Below are positions 1 to 6,938 of a DNA stretch of 7,520 nt, in pieces. The stretch is from Hyphomicrobiales bacterium (GTDB taxonomy: Bacteria > Pseudomonadota > Alphaproteobacteria > Rhizobiales > Xanthobacteraceae): positions 21,475-28,994 of the forward strand of contig PKXB01000228.1 in NCBI GenBank assembly GCA_003133345.1, given 5' to 3'. Below the pieces are notes generated by a model. It saw nothing but the letters and a program-made list of their open reading frames with translations. It did no database searches and was not told the DNA's origin. Position numbers and translations under genes: made by a program. Position 1 is the stretch's first letter, and every line of letters starts with the position of its first letter.

Positions 1-1718
1 CCCTCGAACGACTGGTCGCTCCAGGTGATGGCCGGGCAGCCGATGTTCATGCAGGCCTGACAGGCATTGCACTGCTCAGTGACGACCGTGAATGGCGGGC
101 CCTTGATCTTGACCGGGTCGAGCACGCAAGGGCGGTCGGCGATCAGCACGGCCACGCCGCGATAATTGATGGCGTCGCGCAATGACTGATGCACCGCGGC
201 AAGATCATAAGAATCGACCTTGCGCACCCATTGCACGCCGACCGCGCGCACCAGCGCTTCGTAGTCCACTTGCGGCGCAGCCTCGCCCCGGATCGTCTTG
301 CCGGTACCGGGATGCTGCTGGCCGCCGGTCATGGCGGTAATATGATTGTCGAGCAGCATCACCGTGATATTGGCCTGATTGTAGACCGCGTTGATGAGCT
401 GCGGAATTCCGGCATGCAGGAAGGTCGAATCGCCGATGGTGGCAACGATCGGCTTGGTCTCACCGGCCTTGGCCATGCCGACGGCGTTGCCGATCGACGA
501 ACCCATCGACACGGTGGTGTCAATGCCGCGCAACGGATCGAGGCACGCCAGGGTGTAGCAGCCGATATCGCCGGCGACACGCGCGCCGGACGCGCGCACC
601 GCCATGAAGGCCGAGGTGTGCGGACAACCGGCGCACAGCACCGGCGGACGCACCAGCGGTTCCGGCGTCCACTCATCATTTCGCTTCAGACGCGGCGCCA
701 GAATGCCGGCCTGCTCGAAGCCGGCGCGCACCAGCTCGGGCGACAACTCGCCGGCACGTGGAAAGAAGCATTTGCCTTCGACCTGAAAACCGAGCGCGCG
801 GATTTCCTTTTCGATCACCGGCTCGAGCTCCTCGACCACGAAGATGCGATCGACCGACTCGCAATAGCGGCGCAGCAAGTCATCCGGCAGCGGCCAGGAG
901 GCGCCGAGCTTCAACACGTTGGCGTCGGGAAGCACTTCGCGCACATAGGGGTAGCAGGTGCCCGCCGTGATGACGCCGAAACTGGTATCGCCCTTCTCCC
1001 AACGATTGAGCGAGGATTCGGCGAAATACGACTTCAGCTTCGCCTCGCGCTCGATCACCACGCCATGGCGCGGCCGCGCATAGGCCGGGATCATGACGTT
1101 CTTCGACGGCTTCTCGATAAATCCACGTGGCGGCGGCACTTTGCGATCGCCGACCGCCACCGCACTGCGGGTGTGCGACAGCCGCGTCGTGCTGCGCACG
1201 ATCACCGGCGTATCGAATAGCTCGGAGAGATCGAAGGCGAGCTTCGTGAAATCGAGCGCCTCCTGCGCGTCGCTCGGCTCGAGGATCGGCACGCTGGCGA
1301 GCATCCCGTAGATGCGCGAGTCCTGCTCGTTCTGCGAGCTGTGAATGCCGGGATCGTCGCACACCGCGAGGACCAGCCCGCCATTCACGCCAATATAGGT
1401 CTGCGACATGAATGCATCGGCGGCGACGTTGAGTCCCACATGCTTCATGGCGGCGAGCGCGCGCCGCCCGGCAAAGGAGGCGCCGATCGCAACATCGAGC
1501 GCAACCTTTTCGTTGGTCGACCACTGGGCATGCAAATCTTCGGCCGGATAGTCGGCCAATGTCTCGAGGATTTCAGTGCTCGGAGTGCCGGGATAGGCGG
1601 CGGCGACCTTCACGCCCGCTTCCCAGGCGCCGCGCGCGATCGCTTCATTACCGGTCAACGGCCGAACGTTTTTCGCCTTCTCGGGCGATCGTTCGGCAGC
1701 GTCCACAACTCCGTGCAT
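1..1718 (-). CDS. iorA: Indolepyruvate:ferredoxin oxidoreductase, alpha subunit (3' end outside window)
   Basis: By family knowledge, IorA is the thiamine-diphosphate and Fe-S subunit that, with IorB, oxidatively decarboxylates aryl-pyruvates to aryl-acetyl-CoA and CO2 while reducing ferredoxin. About 572 codons are visible with no stop, so the C-terminus is cut by the window edge. The N-terminal pyrimidine-binding region holds YPGTPSTEILE near residues 42-52, NEKVALDVA, and MKHVGLNVAAD followed by HSSQNEQDSR. The TPP-binding region holds CAGCPHTSAF (about residue 359), GDIGCYTLACL, GDSTFLHAGI (about 425) and DNHITAMTGGQQHPGTG. Near residues 550-563, CNACQACMNIGCP is the first cluster motif of the C-terminal ferredoxin domain; the second would lie outside. 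The ATG at 1718 has a GGGGGGAG ribosome site about 4 bases upstream and matches the family N-terminus. The gene follows the thioesterase after 166 bp and has its own putative FNR-type box. An iorB partner is expected downstream but is not visible. The exact aryl-pyruvate is unknown. Confidence 0.95.
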   Translation of the reverse strand, partial: MHGVVDAAERSPEKAKNVRPLTGNEAIARGAWEAGVKVAAAYPGTPSTEILETLADYPAEDLHAQWSTNEKVALDVAIGASFAGRRALAAMKHVGLNVAADAFMSQTYIGVNGGLVLAVCDDPGIHSSQNEQDSRIYGMLASVPILEPSDAQEALDFTKLAFDLSELFDTPVIVRSTTRLSHTRSAVAVGDRKVPPPRGFIEKPSKNVMIPAYARPRHGVVIEREAKLKSYFAESSLNRWEKGDTSFGVITAGTCYPYVREVLPDANVLKLGASWPLPDDLLRRYCESVDRIFVVEELEPVIEKEIRALGFQVEGKCFFPRAGELSPELVRAGFEQAGILAPRLKRNDEWTPEPLVRPPVLCAGCPHTSAFMAVRASGARVAGDIGCYTLACLDPLRGIDTTVSMGSSIGNAVGMAKAGETKPIVATIGDSTFLHAGIPQLINAVYNQANITVMLLDNHITAMTGGQQHPGTGKTIRGEAAPQVDYEALVRAVGVQWVRKVDSYDLAAVHQSLRDAINYRGVAVLIADRPCVLDPVKIKGPPFTVVTEQCNACQACMNIGCPAITWSDQSFE

Positions 1719-1786
1719 CTGCTCCCCCCGACGGCGGATTTCGCCGTTTTGGCAAATAATCATCGCCTAATCGGGGGCCGGCGTAC

Positions 1787-1800
1787 TTGAGCTATATCAA
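1787..1800 (-). promoter_or_regulatory. FNR/FixK-type box upstream of iorA
   Basis: TTGAGCTATATCAA matches TTGA-N6-TCAA and scores 9/10 against the FNR consensus TTGAT-N4-ATCAA. The flanking C and G extend each arm to 5 bp. Its centre is at 1793.5. On the minus strand a -10-like GATGAT starts at 1764, which would put the start of transcription near 1752 and the box at -41.5, the class II activator position. The overlapping GATTAT at 1761 would give -44.5. The resulting leader is about 34 bases to the iorA ATG. The motif is directly visible; binding by an FNR/FixK protein is inferred. Confidence 0.6.
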
Positions 1801-1817
1801 GCGGTTATCGTTCGGCA

Positions 1818-1880
1818 CCGGTCCAAGCCAGGACCGGGCAAGACCGCGTGGACTTTGGGCTTTTTCCGGGAAAGACCGCG
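1818..1880. repeat. Inverted repeat plus 15-bp direct repeat in the thioesterase-iorA gap
   Basis: CCGGTCC (1818-1824) and GGACCGG (1831-1837) form a perfect 7-bp stem with a 6-base loop. Overlapping this, CCGGGCAAGACCGCG (1834-1848) recurs as CCGGGAAAGACCGCG (1866-1880), a 14/15 match with a period of 32 bp, close to three helical turns. In the minus direction the stem is not followed by a T-run, so it is not a normal intrinsic terminator. It could be a weak mRNA 3' structure after the thioesterase or an extra regulator site upstream of the iorA box. Function unknown. Confidence 0.4.
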
Positions 1881-1884
1881 CAGA

Positions 1885-2295
1885 TCAGCGCGATGACGCG
1901 TATTTCGCGGCCTTTGCCTTGAGCCGCTCGAGCGTTTTGCCCTTATCGACCACAAAACGGCTGTGCGAGCCGGCACAGATCGCTTCAAGATTGTCCTTGG
2001 CGGCGATCTCGAAGGTGACCTTGCGCCCCTCGACCGCACTGACGGTCGCGGTGATCTCGGCCGTCATGCCGGGCAGCGTCGGGGCGAGATGGCGGATCGA
2101 CACATCGATGCCGACCGAATCCTCGTTGGCGTCGGCGTGTTCGAGGATGAGATCGCGGCAGGTGTGTTCGATGTCGTGCACCAGGCGGGGCGTGGCGTAG
2201 ACGCGGCCTTCCTCGCCCATGAATCCGATTGTTCGGTCGCGATCAATCTCAATACGGCTGGTCCGCGAGATTCCCGGACGAAGGCTCTCTTTCAT
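1885..2295 (-). CDS. FlK-like hot-dog acyl-CoA thioesterase
   Basis: This 136-residue protein resembles the fluoroacetyl-CoA thioesterase (FlK) family of single hot-dog-fold, cytoplasmic acyl-CoA hydrolases. From memory of Streptomyces cattleya FlK, the alignment is gapless with a constant offset of 7 through the active site. T35 in VYATP corresponds to Thr42, E43 in DIEHTC to Glu50, and H69 in RHLAPTLPG to His76, so all three catalytic residues are kept. The lid residue Phe36 of FlK falls on E29, so fluoroacetyl-CoA specificity is not supported. VSAVEGRKVTFEI and GSHSRFVV complete the family pattern. The ATG at 2295 is chosen because GAGGAGG at 2308-2302 lies 6 bases upstream; the longer in-frame starts at 2325, 2313 and 2301 either precede or abut that site. 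Its place between livF and iorA suggests it hydrolyses an aryl-acetyl-CoA or removes a stalled CoA ester, but this is inference. Confidence 0.85.
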   Translation of the reverse strand: MKESLRPGISRTSRIEIDRDRTIGFMGEEGRVYATPRLVHDIEHTCRDLILEHADANEDSVGIDVSIRHLAPTLPGMTAEITATVSAVEGRKVTFEIAAKDNLEAICAGSHSRFVVDKGKTLERLKAKAAKYASSR

Positions 2296-2324
2296 CGACA
2301 TCCTCCTCACCATGCAACACGGCA

Positions 2325-2365
2325 ATTAAATTGACTTCTGGCCCGGTCCCCTTGACCAAGGTCAA
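2325..2365 (-). promoter_or_regulatory. Putative class II FNR/FixK promoter of the thioesterase gene
   Basis: TTGACCAAGGTCAA at 2352-2365 is a near-perfect palindrome (6-bp arms TTGACC/GGTCAA around AA) and fits TTGA-N6-TCAA. Its centre is 2358.5. On the minus strand TTTAAT at 2330-2325 matches the -10 consensus at 5 of 6 positions. Counting 12 bases on, transcription would start near 2318 with the box at about -40.5, and the GAGGAGG ribosome site would follow 10 bases later. The box is in the 84-bp gap between the livF stop and the thioesterase start. The sequence pattern is seen; the regulator is inferred. Confidence 0.6.
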
Positions 2366-2379
2366 ACCCCGGCGCGTTT

Positions 2380-3081
2380 TTAGATACCCAAATAGGCTTC
2401 CCTGACGCGGCGATCGGCCTGGATTTCGGCGGCGGGTCCGCTCAACGTTACGCGCCCGGTTTCCAGCACGTAGGCGCGGTCGGCGATTGCCAACGCAGCG
2501 CGCGCATTCTGTTCCACCAAAAGGATGGTCAGGCTGTCGTCCCGCAGCGCGCGGATCACCGTGAGCAATTGGTCGACCAAGTTGGGGGCCAGACCCATCG
2601 ATGGCTCGTCCAGCAACAGCAGCCGCGGCTTTGCCATTAAGGCGCGTCCGATCGCCAGCATCTGCTGCTGACCGCCGGACAAGGCGCCGGCCGGCGTTTC
2701 CAAAATCGCATCGAGCATCGGGAACAGCGCGCAGACCCGCGCCAGCGCCGGTTCTAGATCTGCGTCGCGGCAAGACCATGCACCGAGCTTCAGATTGTCC
2801 ATCACGGATAACGGCGCAAACACCTGCCGGCCTTCCGGCACTTGCGAGATGCCGAACGCTACCCGTTTATGCGCGGGCCGTTTTTCGATCCGCTCGCCGG
2901 CGAATCGTATCGCGCCGTCGGTGATCGGCTGCACACCGGAAATGGCGTGCATCAGCGTCGTCTTGCCGGCGCCATTGGCGCCGATCAAAGTGACGATCTC
3001 ACCGGCGTCGACATGGAGCGTGACGCCGTGCAGGACTTCAATGCGGCCATAGGCGCTTTTGACATTTTCAATCGAAAGCAT
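2380..3081 (-). CDS. livF: LIV-type ABC transporter ATP-binding protein LivF
   Basis: One of the two cytoplasmic ATPases that power a HAAT/LIV-family importer. The 233-residue length is normal for LivF. Walker A is GANGAGKTT (34-42), the Q-loop is SQVPEGRQVF (from 79), the signature LSGGQQQMLAIGRAL begins at 134, and Walker B LLLLDEPSMGLAP begins near 154. The switch position reads LLVEQNAR, with Gln where many ABC ATPases have His; this is usual in LivF proteins as I know them. The ATG at 3081 is chosen because AGGAGG lies 6 bases upstream; a GTG nine codons earlier lacks such a site. It overlaps the end of livG by 14 bp, indicating translational coupling. After the TAA stop no T-rich hairpin is seen. 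The ATPase does not reveal the transported substrate. Confidence 0.95.
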   Translation of the reverse strand: MLSIENVKSAYGRIEVLHGVTLHVDAGEIVTLIGANGAGKTTLMHAISGVQPITDGAIRFAGERIEKRPAHKRVAFGISQVPEGRQVFAPLSVMDNLKLGAWSCRDADLEPALARVCALFPMLDAILETPAGALSGGQQQMLAIGRALMAKPRLLLLDEPSMGLAPNLVDQLLTVIRALRDDSLTILLVEQNARAALAIADRAYVLETGRVTLSGPAAEIQADRRVREAYLGI

Positions 3082-3856
3082 GCGCGGCCTCCTGCGAGCC
3101 GTGAACACCCAAATAAGCCTCGATCACCTCCACGTTGGAGCGCACTTGCTGGGGCGTGCCTTCCGCCAGCGTCCGACCTCTTGCCAGGACATGTACTCGG
3201 TCGGAGATATTCATCACCAGACGCATATCGTGCTCGACCAGCACGACCGTGATCCCTTCCTTCACGATGGAGCGGATGACGTGATCGATTTCCTGGGTTT
3301 CGACCGGATTGCAGCCGGCAGCCGGCTCATCGAGCAGCAGCACCGTCGGTTCGCTGGCCAGCGCGCGCGCGATTTCCAGGCGTTTGAGGGCGCCATAGTC
3401 GAGCGAACCGGCGGGACGTTCCGCCAAATCGGCGAGGCCGACGCGGGCCAGCGCCACGCGCGCTGCTTCGCGAGTCGCCTGATTCTGGCGCGCGACCGAT
3501 GGCCAATGCAGCAGATCGGCCAGAATCCCGGTCCGCTCGTGGCGGTGACGGCCGACCATCACATTTTTCAGCACCGACATATGAGAAAAAATCTGCAAAT
3601 TCTGAAAAGTCCGTGAGAGTCCTCGCCGGGCGAGTTGGTCGGGCGCAAGGCCGGTCACCGTTTCCCCGGCGAGCCGGATGCTTCCATCGAGCGGGGTATA
3701 GATGCCCGATACCAGATTAAGCAGCGTGGTTTTGCCGGATCCGTTCGGCCCGATGATCGAGAACACCTGTCCGGAAGCGATTGAGATGCTGACACCGTCG
3801 ATCGCCCGCACGCCACCGAAGGTAATAGCCAGCCGATCGGCCTCCAGGATCATCAT
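3068..3856 (-). CDS. livG: LIV-type ABC transporter ATP-binding protein LivG
   Basis: Second ATPase subunit of the importer, pairing with LivF and the LivH/LivM membrane pair. Walker A GPNGSGKTT lies near residue 36 of the ATG form, the Q-loop region reads LSRTFQNLQIF, Walker B is VLLLDEPAAGCNP, and the H-loop is VLVEHDMRLVM. The C-terminal TPQQVRSNVEVIEAYLG is typical of LivG. The signature segment reads LDYGALKRLEIARAL rather than LSGGQ; LivG proteins often vary here, but the Gln is replaced. The ATG at 3856 overlaps the livM stop by 4 bp (ATGA), favouring coupling. An in-frame GTG at 3865 would add three residues and has no better ribosome site. The gene's end overlaps livF by 14 bp. Confidence 0.94.
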   Translation of the reverse strand: MMILEADRLAITFGGVRAIDGVSISIASGQVFSIIGPNGSGKTTLLNLVSGIYTPLDGSIRLAGETVTGLAPDQLARRGLSRTFQNLQIFSHMSVLKNVMVGRHRHERTGILADLLHWPSVARQNQATREAARVALARVGLADLAERPAGSLDYGALKRLEIARALASEPTVLLLDEPAAGCNPVETQEIDHVIRSIVKEGITVVLVEHDMRLVMNISDRVHVLARGRTLAEGTPQQVRSNVEVIEAYLGVHGSQEAAHAFD

Positions 3857-4803
3857 TTCCGCCACCCAGCGAGCGCCACGGTAACGGACGGCACGATGCC
3901 CTGGCGTAGAAATATCATGAAAACCATCACGATCAATCCGAGCAACGCCTGCTCGTATTCGTGGAAGATGGTGAGCACCTGCGGCAACACGACCAGAACG
4001 GCCGCTCCCACCAACGACCCGAATATCGACCCCATGCCGCCCAGCACGACCATGGCGACCAATTCTATCGAACCCAGGAAACCCGCCACATCCGGTGTGA
4101 TGAGGCCATTGAACAACGCCAGAAAGGATCCAGCCACCGACGCGTACATGGCGGAGATTATGAAGATGGTAAGCTTCTTGCGCGCCACGTCGATGCCGAG
4201 CACGCGCGCGGCGATTTCGCTGTCATGGATGGCTTGCAGCGCGCGGCCGGTCGGGCTTTCCATCAGATTGAGCGCGAGTAGAAATCCGCCGACAAATGTC
4301 GCGCCGGCGATCCAGTACCAGGCATCCGATCCATGCACGCGCCAGCCGAAAAGCGTCAGCGCGGGGACGTTCATGCCATCCGGACCACCCGTCCAGCCCG
4401 CCTCGTTGGTGAGCACGATGGCGACGAGCAATCCGAATCCGAGCGTCGCGACGGCGAGATAGTGTCCTTTGAGCTTGAGAATCGGCCGGCCCACCGCGAA
4501 AGCGACCGCGCCCGAGAGTATTGCGCCGACGAACAGACACAGCCACGAAGGCGCGCCGAAATGGACTGGACCGATGGCGACGGAATACGCACCGATCCCG
4601 AGAAAGCCGGCATGACCTAGGCTGACTTGACCGGCAAAGCCCATGAGCAGGTTGAGGCCTACAACCGCCAGCGCGAAAATGAAAACAAGCGCGCCGATCC
4701 GATAGTAGTACGCCGACGGAAAAAACAGCGGCAAGATAATGACGATTGCCGCGACCAATATCGCCGGTAACAACCGAATTTCGAGCAGCGCGCGCAAGCT
4801 CAC
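3853..4803 (-). CDS. livM: LIV-type ABC transporter permease LivM
   Basis: Inner-membrane permease of the BPD_transp_2 family that forms the translocation channel with LivH. It has 316 residues with many hydrophobic segments, including about 11-32, 36-57, 88-106, 114-133, 160-182 and several to the C-terminus. Family landmarks are GLNLLMGFAGQVSLGHAGF near 48-66, LKGHYLAVATLGFG near 110, and the cytoplasmic coupling loop GRALQAIHDSEIAARVLGID, which contacts the ATPases. VLGGMGSIFGSLVGA near the C-terminus is also characteristic. The start is GTG at 4803, sharing GTGA with the livH TGA stop (4-bp overlap). No frameshift or missing segment is apparent. Confidence 0.94.
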   Translation of the reverse strand: MSLRALLEIRLLPAILVAAIVIILPLFFPSAYYYRIGALVFIFALAVVGLNLLMGFAGQVSLGHAGFLGIGAYSVAIGPVHFGAPSWLCLFVGAILSGAVAFAVGRPILKLKGHYLAVATLGFGLLVAIVLTNEAGWTGGPDGMNVPALTLFGWRVHGSDAWYWIAGATFVGGFLLALNLMESPTGRALQAIHDSEIAARVLGIDVARKKLTIFIISAMYASVAGSFLALFNGLITPDVAGFLGSIELVAMVVLGGMGSIFGSLVGAAVLVVLPQVLTIFHEYEQALLGLIVMVFMIFLRQGIVPSVTVALAGWRK

Positions 4804-5672
4804 ACCCGTTCAACTTTAACCCGGCCGAATAAGCCCTGCGGCATGGCAACCAAAACGACAAGAATGATCAGGAAAGCAACCGCGTCCTTATAACTCGAAG
4901 AGAGATATCCCGCGCTTAACGCCTCAATCATTCCAATCAGAAGACCGCCAACCACGGCGCCGAGCGGGCTGCCGATTCCACCGAGCATGGCCGCCGCGAA
5001 TCCCTTCAGCGCTAGCAATGTTCCCACATCGTAACTGGTCAGCGTGATCGGCGTGATGAGAATGCCGGCGATCGCCCCTATTGCCGCCGAAACCGCAAAT
5101 GAGAAATCGACAATGCGCCGCGTATCGACGCCGATCAGTCGCGCCGCCAAACGATTGGCCGCGGTCGCGATCACCGCCTTGCCGAGCAAGGTGCGTTCGA
5201 CGAACAGCCAAAGCAAAATTACGATGACCGTGGCGCCGGCCAGCACGACCAGGCTTTGCGGCAATATGGCCGCACCGCCGAACTGTATCGAATCGGCGCC
5301 GAACAGCGGGGGCAAGCTATGGAAACGCTTGTCGAAAACGACCTGGGCCACACCGCGCAGGAACACCGAGGCGCCGATTGTAATCATGATCAGCGCCACG
5401 GAGCTCGCCCCGCGCGCGGGCTCGATGGCAAAGCGGTGTAAAGCCAAGCCTACGCCGGTCGTCACGATGATGGCGATGAGCGCGGCCAATGGCAACGGAA
5501 CGCCGGCAAGTGCCATGAAAACGGTCGTCATCCCGCCCAGCATGACAAACTCGCCCTGGGCGAAATTGATGATGTCCGACGCGTTGTAGATTAACGTAAA
5601 GCCAAGGGCGACCAGCGCGTAGATGGCGCCTACGGTCAACCCCGAGAAAACAAATTGCAGCAACTCGGCCAT
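4800..5672 (-). CDS. livH: LIV-type ABC transporter permease LivH
   Basis: Inner-membrane permease partner of LivM. It is 290 residues, the usual LivH length. The N-terminal signature GAIYALVALGFTLIYNASDIINFAQGEFVMLGG is complete at about residues 16-48 (NFAQGE is diagnostic). The cytoplasmic coupling loop is GKAVIATAANRLAARLIGVD, and KGFAAAMLGGIGSPLGAVVGG follows near residue 220. About eight membrane segments can be read. The ATG at 5672 has only a weak ribosome site (GAGG about 11 bases upstream). It begins 83 bp after the binding-protein stop, beyond a strong stem-loop, so it probably receives reduced read-through from that gene. Confidence 0.94.
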   Translation of the reverse strand: MAELLQFVFSGLTVGAIYALVALGFTLIYNASDIINFAQGEFVMLGGMTTVFMALAGVPLPLAALIAIIVTTGVGLALHRFAIEPARGASSVALIMITIGASVFLRGVAQVVFDKRFHSLPPLFGADSIQFGGAAILPQSLVVLAGATVIVILLWLFVERTLLGKAVIATAANRLAARLIGVDTRRIVDFSFAVSAAIGAIAGILITPITLTSYDVGTLLALKGFAAAMLGGIGSPLGAVVGGLLIGMIEALSAGYLSSSYKDAVAFLIILVVLVAMPQGLFGRVKVERV

Positions 5673-5717
5673 CGCGTCGAAGGCCTCGTAGGGTTTGGGT
5701 TCAATAGTAGCAGGGCG

Positions 5718-5749
5718 GATCGGGCAAGCTCTGGCGAGCTTGCCCGATC
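5718..5749 (-). promoter_or_regulatory. Intercistronic stem-loop between binding-protein gene and livH
   Basis: GATCGGGCAAGCT (5718-5730) and AGCTTGCCCGATC (5737-5749) are perfect 13-bp arms around a 6-base loop. In the transcript the stem begins 6 bases after the binding-protein stop codon. The bases following it in the minus direction (CGCCCTGCTAC) have no T-run, so full intrinsic termination is unlikely. Such hairpins between a periplasmic binding protein and its permeases commonly shield the upstream mRNA 3' end or cause partial termination, giving more binding protein than permease. The structure is seen; the role is inferred. Confidence 0.75.
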
Positions 5750-5755
5750 GTTATT

Positions 5756-6913
5756 TCAAGTGCCGGGGACCAGCGTCCAGTCGCCGCCTTTGATCTCCAG
5801 CATATGGAACGCCGACAGGTCGAGGCCCATATGATCGGTCGGCGACATGTTCACGATCCCGCCGGTTCCAATATAGCCCTTGGTCTTCTCGATCTCGTCG
5901 CGGACCTTGGATTTGTCGGCGCTCTTAGCACGCTGCATTGCCTGAACCAGAATCATCAGACCGTCATAGGCGTGACCGCCGAAGGTCGAGACCGCCTGTC
6001 CGGACTTCTGCTGATAGGTGCGCGTATAATTCACGACGACGGGCTTCTGCGGATCCTTGTTCGGGAGCTTGTCCGCGATGAGAAGCGCCGCGGCCGGCAG
6101 CCGCACGCCTTCGGCCGCGGGACCGGCGAGCTCGATGAACTGCTTGGAGGCAACGCCGTGACTTTGGTAGAATGGCAGCTTAATTCCAAGCTGGCGGTAA
6201 TTGCGCGTCACGATCGCCGGACCTTGACCAAAGCCCGGATTGACCACCGCCTGCACACCGGCCGTGTTGTGAATCTTGGTGAGCTGCGGTGTCATGTCGC
6301 TGTCGCGCGGTCCATAACTCTCCTCGGTAGCGATTTTGATCCCCGCCTGGGGCGCGACAGCAACGCATTGGTCGCGCATCGACTTGCCGAAGGCATCCGT
6401 CCCCGAGATCATCGCGATCGTCGTCAGATTGCGGTGCTTGAGATCGGCGAAGATTTTCTCGCATGCCATCTTGTCGGTGTGCGGGGTCTTGAACACCCAC
6501 TTATGCACGGGTTCGATGATCTGAATGGCGCCTGCCAATGAAATAAATGGAATTTTGGCGTCTTCGAACACCGGGATCATCGCGAGGGTCGAACCGGTGG
6601 TGCTGCCGCCGACCATGGCATCGATTTTGTCTTCTTCTACCAGACGGGTGGCAAAGGTGCGCGCGTTGTTGGCATTGCCGGCGTCATCATAGACGATCAG
6701 CTGCAGTTTTTGGCCGTTCACCCCGCCTTTTGCATTGATCTCATCGACATAAATTTCCAGCGTCTTCTTTTCCGGGTCGCCAAGAAACGACGCCGGACCC
6801 GTCACCGACAGGACGGCTCCGATTTTGGTTTGCGCGGACGCCTGATGTCCGGCACTGAGCAGGACAGCAAGGCCGATAGCGGCAGTCACGGTAACGCGTT
6901 GTAATGTCCTCAT
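5756..6913 (-). CDS. Periplasmic LIV-type solute-binding protein
   Basis: Secreted receptor that captures the substrate and delivers it to LivH/LivM. It has 385 residues, normal for the Peripla_BP_6 (type I fold) family. A Sec signal peptide is clear: MRTLQR, a hydrophobic core at 9-21, and an ASA cleavage site after residue 27, leaving a mature start at QTKIGAVLSVTGPASFLGDP. There is no lipobox Cys. Family landmarks include YVDEINAKGGVNGQKLQLIVYDD, the ligand-pocket segment GGSTTGSTLAMIPVFEDAKIPFIS, and GHAYDGLMILVQAM. Two cysteines (MACEKI, RDQCVAV) could form a disulfide. Proteins like this bind branched-chain amino acids, other amino acids or aromatic acids; the iorA context favours an aromatic ligand, but no residue seen proves it. 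The ATG at 6913 has only a G-tract (GGGGGG, about 4 bases upstream) instead of AGGAGG. Confidence 0.93.
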   Translation of the reverse strand: MRTLQRVTVTAAIGLAVLLSAGHQASAQTKIGAVLSVTGPASFLGDPEKKTLEIYVDEINAKGGVNGQKLQLIVYDDAGNANNARTFATRLVEEDKIDAMVGGSTTGSTLAMIPVFEDAKIPFISLAGAIQIIEPVHKWVFKTPHTDKMACEKIFADLKHRNLTTIAMISGTDAFGKSMRDQCVAVAPQAGIKIATEESYGPRDSDMTPQLTKIHNTAGVQAVVNPGFGQGPAIVTRNYRQLGIKLPFYQSHGVASKQFIELAGPAAEGVRLPAAALLIADKLPNKDPQKPVVVNYTRTYQQKSGQAVSTFGGHAYDGLMILVQAMQRAKSADKSKVRDEIEKTKGYIGTGGIVNMSPTDHMGLDLSAFHMLEIKGGDWTLVPGT

Positions 6914-6938
6914 GGGACCCCCCGGTTACGATATTTAT

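Noticed and set aside
189..1220. 343-codon plus-strand ORF antisense to iorA
   Set aside because: It is the high-GC mirror of iorA. Its translation is rich in Arg, His and Gly with no family pattern, while the minus strand reads as a clear IorA throughout.
880..1524. 214-codon minus-strand ORF inside iorA
   Set aside because: Wrong-frame shadow of iorA; the IorA motifs continue uninterrupted in the other frame, so this is no frameshift.
2366..2382. Possible terminator after livF
   Set aside because: The nearest palindrome (2352-2365) is not followed by a T-run in the minus direction and is better explained as a regulator box.
2249..2779. 176-codon minus-strand ORF overlapping livF and the thioesterase start
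   Set aside because: Arg/Gly-rich out-of-frame reading of livF. It would also cover the promoter region and the real thioesterase start.
3059..3071. TTGA-N5-TCAA near the livG/livF junction
   Set aside because: Spacing is 5 rather than 6 and it lies inside coding sequence, so it was not counted as an FNR/FixK box.
5804..6541. 245-codon plus-strand ORF antisense to the binding-protein gene
   Set aside because: The minus-strand frame gives a complete binding protein with signal peptide; the antisense product shows no recognisable domain.
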